Shown in pieces: positions 1 through 5,281 of a stretch of 5,281 nucleotides of DNA. The stretch is taken from contig JACQAX010000209.1 in the NCBI GenBank assembly GCA_016194795.1, positions 1 through 5,281 on the forward strand. The letters are read 5' to 3'. Under the pieces are notes generated by a model. It saw only the letters and a list, made by a program, of their open reading frames with translations. It ran no database searches and had not been told where the DNA came from. How positions within the stretch are numbered: the stretch's first letter is position 1; every line of letters starts with the position of its first letter. The stretch is from Deltaproteobacteria bacterium (GTDB taxonomy: Bacteria; Bdellovibrionota; UBA1018; UBA923). The position numbers were made by a program, and so were the translations under genes.

Positions 1-1
1 C

Positions 2-565
2 AACGTCTACGTGCTGCTCGCCGGCGACGCGCCCGCGTACTCGAACCGCGAGGGCACCGGCATCTATCTTTCGACCGCTGGCCGAGGCCCCGTGCAGTGG
101 ATGCACATGCGTGGGAGCGTCGAAAAGCCCGAAGAGGTCAGCTCGCAGTACAAGCTCTGGTGGTACCCGACGGCGTTCGCCGTCGACTTCACGCGCCCGC
201 GTCGCGACGTCATGTGGCTCGTCGACATGGAAGTGAAGGGCTCGTGGCTCGCCACCGGCGTCTGGAAGTCGGCCGACGGCGGCTTCACCTGGAAGCGCTC
301 GACCCAGTTCACGCACCCTACGGCGATCACGATCGATCCGATCGACCCCAGCGTGGTTTACGCGGGCGGCTCGTGGGTGACCGACGGATCATGGGGCAAC
401 GGCGGCGCGCTTTATACGACGGATGGCGGCGCGACGTGGAAGAAGAACAACGATCTTCCGCTCACCGGCAACCTCTATGGCGTGCGCCCCGATCCGAACG
501 ACCGTGACAAGCTCTTCTATCTCTTCTTCGGCGGCGGTATGATGTACGGGCCAAAACCGAGGTAG
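2..565 (+). CDS. BNR/Asp-box beta-propeller protein, C-terminal part (5'-truncated by window edge)
   Basis: The reading frame is open from the first complete codon at base 2, so the true start lies left of the window and the GTG at 11 is not a credible start. About 187 C-terminal residues are visible, ending at TAG 563-565. Two Asp-box motifs of the S/T-x-D-x-G-x-T-W type are plain: SADGGFTW at 269-292 and TTDGGATW at 416-439, 49 residues apart, a spacing typical of successive propeller blades. Each is followed by a linking strand of the 'I.DP.DP..VYAGG' kind, at about 329-370 and again, more loosely, at 487-525. The protein stops soon after a glycine-rich segment (GGGMMYGPKPR), which could be the strand that closes the last blade. 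Asp-box propellers occur in sialidases, xyloglucanases, sortilin-like proteins and Ycf48-like assembly factors, so the fold is well supported but the function is not. Neither catalytic residues nor a signal peptide can be judged from this part. It is the first visible gene of a tight plus-strand set, 6 bases before the acyltransferase gene. Confidence 0.85.
   Translation, partial: NVYVLLAGDAPAYSNREGTGIYLSTAGRGPVQWMHMRGSVEKPEEVSSQYKLWWYPTAFAVDFTRPRRDVMWLVDMEVKGSWLATGVWKSADGGFTWKRSTQFTHPTAITIDPIDPSVVYAGGSWVTDGSWGNGGALYTTDGGATWKKNNDLPLTGNLYGVRPDPNDRDKLFYLFFGGGMMYGPKPR
559..562 (+). promoter_or_regulatory. Shine-Dalgarno site (GAGG) for the acyltransferase gene
   Basis: GAGG lies 9 bases before the ATG at 572 and sits inside the last codons of the propeller gene, just ahead of its TAG stop. 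Spacing and sequence fit a standard ribosome binding site. They support both the ATG at 572 and translational coupling to the upstream gene. Confidence 0.55.
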
Positions 566-571
566 ACGAAA

Positions 572-1249
572 ATGCTCGAGCTGCTGAAAAAAGCCTTCAA
601 GGTTCTCCGCACGCGTCCCCTCACTTTTCTGAGCTACGCCGGGCAGTACTTCCGCTTCGCGCGCACGCGCTTTTTCCGGGGCTTGGTTTTCACCGAGGCG
701 AACGGCATCAAGCTGGGTGAGAACGTGCGCATCCAGGCCTTAAGCTGCCTGAATGCCGACCGCCCTGCGGCGCAGATCAACGTCGGCGACGACAGCATCA
801 TCTATGAGCTGGCGAAGATCGGCGCCTACGGCACGGGCTCGGTCACGATCGGCGAAGGCACCATCATCGGCGACGCGCTCATCTACTCGCGCGCGTCGAT
901 CACGCTGGGCAAGCGCGTCGTCACCAGCTGGAACGTCTTCATCCAGGACTTCGACCCGCACCCGATCGAGCCCGAGCTGCGCGCGCTTCAGATGCGGCAC
1001 ATGGCCGAGAACTTCCGGCCGCAGTACCGCGCGTCGCGCCCGGTGCCGAAGCTCGACTGGACCTTTCCTTCCGCGCCGATCACCATCGGCGACGACGTCT
1101 GGCTCGGCGCCAACGTCACCGTGCTCAAGGGCGCCCGCATCGGCAACGGCTGCCTCGTCGCCACGGGCTCGGTCGTAACAGCCGGCGAGTATCCTGATCG
1201 CTCGATTCTCGCCGGGGCTCCTGCTAAAGTGGTGAAAACCCTTTCCTGA
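572..1249 (+). CDS. Hexapeptide-repeat (left-handed beta-helix) acyltransferase
   Basis: This 225-residue protein has no signal peptide and is probably a cytoplasmic trimer, as is usual for the family, transferring an acetyl or other acyl group from acyl-CoA to a sugar or sugar nucleotide. The N-terminal 40 or so residues are basic and aromatic. Imperfect hexapeptide repeats run from about residue 46 to 124 (for example VTIGEGTIIG at 91-100 and ITLGKRVV at 110-117). A loop then interrupts the helix at about 126-167; it begins QDFDPHP, where H130 is the best candidate for the catalytic histidine. The helix resumes with the classic C-terminal block: ITIGDDVWLGANVTV (170-184), ARIGNGCLVATGSVVT (188-203) and the AGAPAKVVK closing motif (214-222). 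This layout matches maltose/galactoside O-acetyltransferase, xenobiotic acetyltransferase and WcaF-like enzymes of polysaccharide clusters. The acceptor cannot be read from sequence. The location suggests O- or N-acylation of a surface glycan (inference). The ATG at 572 is backed by GAGG at good spacing. The next gene begins 10 bases after the stop. Confidence 0.92.
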   Translation: MLELLKKAFKVLRTRPLTFLSYAGQYFRFARTRFFRGLVFTEANGIKLGENVRIQALSCLNADRPAAQINVGDDSIIYELAKIGAYGTGSVTIGEGTIIGDALIYSRASITLGKRVVTSWNVFIQDFDPHPIEPELRALQMRHMAENFRPQYRASRPVPKLDWTFPSAPITIGDDVWLGANVTVLKGARIGNGCLVATGSVVTAGEYPDRSILAGAPAKVVKTLS

Positions 1250-1259
1250 AAAGAGAACG

Positions 1260-2906
1260 ATGAGCCCGTTCAAATCCGCGTTCCTCCTCCTCCTGGAGCT
1301 TCTCGTGGCGGCGCCCGCGCCGGCCGCCCAGCTCGAGATCTACCCCAACGGCGAGAAGCCGATCGTCGCGAGACCCTCGCGCTCCGACGCGCCCGTGCGC
1401 CTCGATCTCGCGCGCGACGGCAACGCGACGATTTCGGTTCGGCTGCCGCAGGCCGCCGGGGGCGCGGGCAAGCTCGTCTTGCTCGACACGGCGTCACTCA
1501 AGCTGAAAGACGCGCCCGCGGGCGCCGCGACCGTGCGCGCGTACGTCGCCGGCGTCCACGTGCTGGCGAAATCCTCCTACAAGTACGGTGCCGCCGGCGA
1601 GGTACCCGACATTCTCGTGCCCGCCGAGCTCGCGCGCGGACGCGGCTTCAAGCTGCCGCGCGCCAACGTGCCCTCGCGCCCGATCTACATCTTCGACGTC
1701 CACGCCGACGAGAAGGCCAGGCCCGGGACCTACGACGGCGAGCTCGCGTTCGAGGCGCGCGGCGAGAGCTTCAGTGTTCCGCTCAAAGTCAGGATCTACT
1801 CGACGCTGCTCCCGAAAAAGTTCCAGCTCCGCACGTCGTTCGGCTTCGCGCCGTGGAGCGCGCTGAAAAAGCACTACGGCGCCTGGAACGCGGCCGAGCT
1901 CGACCTCTACGCGAAGTACCACGCCCTCGCGACCGAGCACCGCATCGACTTGCACAAGATCTACCTCTCGCTGCCGACCCGGGCCGAAGGCGGAGACCTG
2001 CTGGCGACGGGCGCGGCGGGCCAGCGCTTCGTCGATCTATGGAAGCGCGTCGAGCCGTCCTGGTCGACGACGGATCTTCCCGTCGCCGAGACGATGAAGT
2101 ACCCGGCGACGAAATCCGCCGCGGAGCAAGCCGAGATCAGGAAGTTCTGGCAGGACCTCGAGCTTTCGGTGGAGCGCCATGACCTCAAAAACTCGACCTT
2201 CGTCTACTTCGTCGACGAGCCGAAGCCCGAGACCTTCTCGAAGCTCGCCGCGTCGCTCAAGCTCATCCGCCAGTGGGCGCCGGGGCTCACGTATCTCGGC
2301 ACCACGGCCTTCGATCGGCGCCTCGAGGGGGCGTTCAACGCCTGGTGCGTGAACCTCGTGCAGTGGGACGTTCCCGGTTTCGCGCGCCCGGACGTTTACG
2401 AGCGGCGTCGGCAGGAGAAGGGCGAGAAGCTCTGGCTCTACACGAGCTGCAACTCGCATGGCTGCTCGGGGCCCCAGGATTTTCACCTGCCCGATCTCAT
2501 GATCGACCGCCCTTCGGCGTTCCAGCGCTCGTTCGCGTGGATGGGGCTCCGGTATCATGCCGACGGCATCCTTTATTACGATACGGTCAACGGCTACCGC
2601 GAGAAGTCGGACAGCCCTTTTCAGGACACGTTCGAGTTCACCGGCTACGGCGAGGGCAACCTCTTCTACCCGTGCACGCCCGCCTTCTGCGGCACCGAGG
2701 GCCAGGAGGCGCTGGCGTCGTTTCGCCTCAAGGCGCTGCGCGACGGGCTGGAAGACGTGCAGCTCCTGAGCATGGCGCGCGCCAAGGGCGCCCCCGTCGA
2801 CGACTGGGTGAAAGAGCTCATTCCGGGTGCGCGGCGCTTCCCGTCCGATACCGAGCCGTACGAGAAGCTCAAGGCGCGGGCGCTGGAATCGCTCGAGCCA
2901 CGCTGA
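1260..2906 (+). CDS. Exported DUF4091 / GH123-like glycoside hydrolase domain protein
   Basis: This 548-residue protein has an N-terminal export signal (K5, hydrophobic run 7-18, then APAPAA, with likely cleavage near residue 22). The signal is slightly odd in carrying E13 within its hydrophobic core. Residues 25-180 look like beta-sandwich, including a 'RPGTYDGELAFEA' strand pair (154-166) and 'LLPKKFQLRTSFGF' (183-196) leading into a barrel-like catalytic region (about 190-505). The FVYFVDEPK segment (314-322) supplies an adjacent Asp-Glu pair, D319-E320. In GH123 beta-N-acetylgalactosaminidases such a pair performs substrate-assisted catalysis. Other DUF4091 hallmarks are LWLYTSC (391-397), the aromatic block with ADGILYYDTVNGY (434-446), and the C-terminal LFYP...ASFRLKALRDGLEDVQLL (468-503). 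The family assignment is strong, but a GalNAc substrate is only a guess because many DUF4091 proteins are uncharacterised. Five cysteines all lie in the C-terminal half, four of them in two CX4C pairs. Only a weak AAGAGA (1251-1256) precedes the ATG, so translation may depend on coupling to the acyltransferase gene 10 bases upstream. The last 38 bases overlap the convergent ligase gene. Confidence 0.88.
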   Translation: MSPFKSAFLLLLELLVAAPAPAAQLEIYPNGEKPIVARPSRSDAPVRLDLARDGNATISVRLPQAAGGAGKLVLLDTASLKLKDAPAGAATVRAYVAGVHVLAKSSYKYGAAGEVPDILVPAELARGRGFKLPRANVPSRPIYIFDVHADEKARPGTYDGELAFEARGESFSVPLKVRIYSTLLPKKFQLRTSFGFAPWSALKKHYGAWNAAELDLYAKYHALATEHRIDLHKIYLSLPTRAEGGDLLATGAAGQRFVDLWKRVEPSWSTTDLPVAETMKYPATKSAAEQAEIRKFWQDLELSVERHDLKNSTFVYFVDEPKPETFSKLAASLKLIRQWAPGLTYLGTTAFDRRLEGAFNAWCVNLVQWDVPGFARPDVYERRRQEKGEKLWLYTSCNSHGCSGPQDFHLPDLMIDRPSAFQRSFAWMGLRYHADGILYYDTVNGYREKSDSPFQDTFEFTGYGEGNLFYPCTPAFCGTEGQEALASFRLKALRDGLEDVQLLSMARAKGAPVDDWVKELIPGARRFPSDTEPYEKLKARALESLEPR

Positions 2907-4395
2907 GCGACTCGTTTTCGGGCGCCGGGTCTTCCTGTTTGGCCTGCAGATGGCTCGCCAGGCCCGTCAACGCGTAGAGCAGATACGGGTAGATGAAATA
3001 CGTGTGCGAGAGAAAAGTCATGGCGATGCCGTAACCGATGAGCGCCATGAGATAGGCCGGGTTCCGGTGCCGTATTCCCCAGGCCGTCTTCACCGACGAG
3101 GCGAAGATCATGATGAACAGGATGATGCCGATGAAGCCGGTTTCGCCGAACGCGAGCACCCAGCTGTTGTGGGCCGTGCGGTGGAGCGTGCCGTCGACCT
3201 CGCCGGTCTGGTAGCGCGTGAAGTTGTCGGCGTAACCGTTGAAGCCCACGCCGAGCAGCGGGTTCTTCACGCCCATCACGAGCCCCGTCTCGAGATAGAT
3301 CATGCGGAAGCGCTTGCTCTCGTCGAGGTCGGCCTCGTTGCGCTTGGTCAGCGACATCGCGCCGGCCATGGCGAGCGCGCCGATCACGCCGATGATCAGC
3401 GCGTGCTTGCGGTTCTTCATCTTGAGGAAGGCGTACATGCCGAGCATCGCGACGACGCCCATCTGCGCCCCTCGCGACTTGGCCATGAAGATGCAAGTGG
3501 CGATCATGATCATGACGATCACCGCCACGCTTCGCGTGAGCCAGGACGCGGTCTTCTGGAGCGCGGGCACGAGGCAGAAAGGCAGCACCATCACCATGAG
3601 CGCGGCGATGTCGTTCGAGTTCTCGAAGGCGCCGAAGCCGATCAGGCGCAGCTCGTCGCTGTCGCTGGCGGCGTAGCCGTTGAGCGCCGCGAGCACCGGC
3701 GAGTTCTGGTATTCCCAGGTCTGGTAGACCGAGGCGGCCCCGACGCCGAACATCGTGAGCACGATCGTCCACACGATGAGCTCGAGCTCGTCCTGGGTGC
3801 GGATGAGATTGAGCACGAGGACGAAAAGAAAGGTGTTCTTGAAGAAGGTGTCGAAGAAGAAGCTTTGCGCCTCGGCCGGGTTGGCCGCCTTGACCGACGT
3901 GACGAGCAGCCAGATCCCGAAGCCCAGGATGTAGGAGGCCGTCGGGTTCCAGGTGACCTTGAATTTCTTCTGGCGCGAAAGATCGAGCATCGCGTTCATG
4001 ATGCAAAGGGACATCGTCGCCTTGGGCAGGATGGCGAAGTAATCGTTGTTCTGAATGATCTCCCAAGGGCGCAGAAACAGCAGCGCGGTGAACACGCAGA
4101 TCGAGATCGCCGTGTCGCAAAGCGCCAGCGCGATGCTCGTGGCGAGCATCACGGCCAGCAGGAGGTATTCGGTTCCCCAGTCCATCGCGAACATCGTGCC
4201 GACGAAGATCGAGAACGCGATGATCACGGCCAGCATCGTCGGGCCCAGGTTTTCGGGAGAGAACTTCTTCTGGATCGCTTCCCAGCGCGAGGCGATCCAG
4301 TACATGACGAGCACGAACAGCAGCATCGCCTGGAACTGGGCGAGGGTCAGCGCGAAGGTTACTTTCAGCGCGGCGAGAATCGTTCTGGCGCCCAT
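2869..4395 (-). CDS. O-antigen ligase/polymerase family (Wzy_C-type) integral membrane protein
   Basis: This 508-residue polytopic inner-membrane protein has roughly 12-14 hydrophobic segments, for example near residues 10-34, 53-70, 76-108, 152-170, 183-198, 206-222, 263-280, 288-304, 311-325, 332-348, 414-432 and 447-483. A large hydrophilic loop lies at about 350-412. It carries the family signature 'NPLLGVGFNGY' (378-388), followed by LHRTAHNSW (404-412) and GETGFIGIILF (417-427). H409 in the AHN motif corresponds to the conserved periplasmic histidine region of WaaL/Wzy-type enzymes. KSRGA (306-310) is the usual conserved arginine motif ahead of the loop. The family either ligates undecaprenyl-linked glycan to lipid A-core or a protein acceptor, or polymerises repeat units; sequence alone does not separate these. 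Position directly after a Wzz-type gene slightly favours a polymerase-like (Wzy) role (inference). The start ATG at 4395-4393 has a good ribosome site and follows the Wzz stop by 11 bases. The cytoplasmic tail ends in a Pro/Ala-rich stretch (AIPAPAP), partly encoded in the 38-base overlap with the convergent gene. Confidence 0.9.
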   Translation of the reverse strand: MGARTILAALKVTFALTLAQFQAMLLFVLVMYWIASRWEAIQKKFSPENLGPTMLAVIIAFSIFVGTMFAMDWGTEYLLLAVMLATSIALALCDTAISICVFTALLFLRPWEIIQNNDYFAILPKATMSLCIMNAMLDLSRQKKFKVTWNPTASYILGFGIWLLVTSVKAANPAEAQSFFFDTFFKNTFLFVLVLNLIRTQDELELIVWTIVLTMFGVGAASVYQTWEYQNSPVLAALNGYAASDSDELRLIGFGAFENSNDIAALMVMVLPFCLVPALQKTASWLTRSVAVIVMIMIATCIFMAKSRGAQMGVVAMLGMYAFLKMKNRKHALIIGVIGALAMAGAMSLTKRNEADLDESKRFRMIYLETGLVMGVKNPLLGVGFNGYADNFTRYQTGEVDGTLHRTAHNSWVLAFGETGFIGIILFIMIFASSVKTAWGIRHRNPAYLMALIGYGIAMTFLSHTYFIYPYLLYALTGLASHLQAKQEDPAPENESLSVARAIPAPAP

Positions 4396-4402
4396 CGTCG
4401 CG

Positions 4403-4407
4403 CCCTC
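4403..4407 (-). promoter_or_regulatory. Shine-Dalgarno site (GAGGG) for the ligase/polymerase gene
   Basis: Read on the minus strand, the Wzz stop codon TAG (4409-4407) runs straight into AGGG, giving GAGGG that ends 7 bases before the ATG at 4395. The stop codon is therefore part of the ribosome binding site, a typical arrangement for translational coupling of the two genes. Confidence 0.6.
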
Positions 4408-5281
4408 TACCCGGTCGCGGCGCTGTCGCTTCGGACGACGCCGACCGGTCGCACCGTCGAACGCCTACGGGCCACGATTTCGAGCACGAGAGCCACGAGC
4501 GCGCCGACGAGGAACCCCGAGATGATCGACCAGATCAGGATGATCGGGCGCTTGGGCCACATCGGCGCCGAAGGGACGTAAGGCTCCTGCAGCGTGGTGA
4601 GGAAGGTGTCGATGCTCTGCTCGTCGAGGAACATCACGACCTCGAGGTAGTGGAACTTTTTGAGCAGGTCCTGGAAGAGCTCTTTGGACGAGTCGTCGAC
4701 CTTGGCGCCCGAGAAGATGCCGGGGTTCGAGCGCTCGCGCACGTTCTCGTTCGAGGGGTCGAGGAGCTTCGAGATCTCGACGAGGCGCTTGGTGAGCGCG
4801 GTCACTTTCGGGTGCCTGTCGCTGTACGTGCCCTTGAGCACGGTGATCTCTTCCTTGATGCGGTCGATCTCTTTTTTGATGAGGTCGGGGCGTTTGGCCA
4901 TCATGGGCGAAGCGCCGCCGCCTTTTCCGAACGAAAGCACCTCGAGACGGTCCTGGATCGCGTCGTGCAGCCGCACGAGCTTCGCATGGCGCTCCTGCGC
5001 GAGGACGCTCTTCACGTGCGCGATGAAGTCTTTCATGATGTCGAAGCCGACGTACGGGTTCGAGCTGAAGAAGCCGATGAGGTAGGTCGACGGGCCGGCC
5101 GGCACGACTTCGAAACGGCTGATCAGGTCGGCCATGTCGCCGGTCGAGGGCTCTTCGTCTTTTTTCAGGTGGAAGAGGTTGAACTTCTTCCCGAGCTCGC
5201 GCGCGTAGTCCTGGTTGAGCGCCTTGCGGATGAGCGACTCGCGCTGCGAGCGCAGCTCCTGGCCGTCGAAGGTCTCGGGCA
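4407..5281 (-). CDS. Wzz-type polysaccharide chain-length determinant / co-polymerase, C-terminal part (5'-truncated by window edge)
   Basis: The frame stays open from the right window edge (first full codon 5279-5277), so the ATG at 5135 is internal and the gene begins outside. About 290 residues are visible, ending at TAG 4409-4407. The visible start, with LRSQRESLIRKALNQDY and ELGKKFNLF, resembles the early periplasmic part of Wzz proteins, where S.R.L....L segments precede the main domain. Next comes a beta strand and family-like 'EVVPAGPSTYLIGFFSSNPY' (5111-5052), then long charged helices (about 5024-4926 and 4899-4755) containing YSDRHPKVTAL, a typical 'Y...HP.V..L' motif of GNVR/Wzz coiled coils. 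A proline-rich EPYVPSAPMWPKRP leads into the C-terminal transmembrane helix (about 4550-4476) and a short basic cytoplasmic tail. No Walker A or tyrosine-rich kinase domain follows, so it is a Wzz/PCP-type protein without a fused BY-kinase. These proteins oligomerise in the inner membrane and set polymer length with Wzy. It is followed 11 bases later by the ligase/polymerase gene, presumably in one operon. Confidence 0.88.
   Translation of the reverse strand, partial: PETFDGQELRSQRESLIRKALNQDYARELGKKFNLFHLKKDEEPSTGDMADLISRFEVVPAGPSTYLIGFFSSNPYVGFDIMKDFIAHVKSVLAQERHAKLVRLHDAIQDRLEVLSFGKGGGASPMMAKRPDLIKKEIDRIKEEITVLKGTYSDRHPKVTALTKRLVEISKLLDPSNENVRERSNPGIFSGAKVDDSSKELFQDLLKKFHYLEVVMFLDEQSIDTFLTTLQEPYVPSAPMWPKRPIILIWSIISGFLVGALVALVLEIVARRRSTVRPVGVVRSDSAATG

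Noticed and set aside
740..1273. A 177-codon minus-strand open frame opposite the acyltransferase gene.
   Set aside because: It is low-complexity Arg/Asp/Ala/Val composition mirroring the hexapeptide repeats. The plus strand has an unmistakable left-handed beta-helix protein.
2037..2558. A minus-strand open frame opposite the GH123-like catalytic region.
   Set aside because: It has no recognisable motif and skewed Arg/Leu/Glu composition. The DUF4091 motifs on the plus strand explain the region.
2941..2964. An inverted repeat GGCCTG...CAGGCC just beyond the GH123-like stop, considered as a terminator.
   Set aside because: The arms are only 6 bases with a 12-base loop, no T tract follows on either strand, and it lies inside the ligase coding sequence. 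Chance is sufficient explanation in GC-rich DNA.
2666..4120. A 484-codon minus-strand open frame overlapping the ligase gene in another frame.
   Set aside because: It is Arg/His/Ala-rich with no recognisable motif and covers both the ligase gene and the end of the DUF4091 gene. It is a high-GC frame shadow.
2827..4581. A very long plus-strand open frame (584 codons) antisense to the ligase and to the end of the Wzz gene.
   Set aside because: The translation is an implausible His/Arg/Glu/Asp-rich string with no domain or membrane signature, as expected from the complement of a GC-rich membrane protein gene. The opposite strand encodes a clear multi-spanning protein with the ligase-family motifs.
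4407..5135. A complete 242-residue protein starting at the ATG at 5135.
   Set aside because: The same frame continues without a stop to the window edge and encodes Wzz-like sequence upstream of that ATG, so the methionine is internal and the gene is truncated by the window.

Overview
The window is GC-rich, densely coding bacterial DNA with G/C-dominated third positions and almost no intergenic space. It reads as the middle of a surface-polysaccharide (exopolysaccharide or O-antigen-like) locus of a Gram-negative-type bacterium. The evidence is a Wzz-type chain-length/co-polymerase protein directly followed by an O-antigen ligase/polymerase-family membrane protein, plus a left-handed beta-helix sugar-type acyltransferase and a secreted glycoside-hydrolase-like protein. 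I cannot assign a taxon with confidence. A myxobacterial/deltaproteobacterial or other high-GC environmental lineage would fit, but that is inference.

Layout. There are two converging transcription units. On the plus strand are three tightly packed genes: the 3' part of an Asp-box (BNR) beta-propeller protein (start to 565), a hexapeptide-repeat acyltransferase (572-1249) and an exported DUF4091/GH123-like protein (1260-2906). Gaps are 6 and 10 bases, so they are probably co-transcribed from a promoter left of the window. On the minus strand, entering from the right edge, are the C-terminal 290 or so residues of a Wzz-family protein (5281 down to 4407) and, 11 bases later, a multi-spanning O-antigen ligase/polymerase (4395 down to 2869). 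Their promoter lies right of the window. The two units collide tail to tail, and the last 38 bases of the glycosidase-like gene and the ligase gene overlap.

How the genes may work together (inference). The minus-strand pair would set the length of, and polymerise or ligate, undecaprenyl-linked glycan at the periplasmic face of the inner membrane, as in Wzx/Wzy-type pathways. The acyltransferase could decorate sugars of that glycan in the cytoplasm. The exported GH123-like protein could trim or remodel it outside the cytoplasm. The beta-propeller could be a second glycan-active or glycan-binding protein. No RNA genes, mobile elements, CRISPR arrays, integration sites or terminators were recognised. 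No stretch longer than about 11 bases lies outside a gene. I see no clearly new system. The most distinctive points are the coding overlap, two CX4C cysteine pairs in the GH123-like protein, and the pairing of extracellular glycan-acting candidates with polymer assembly genes.
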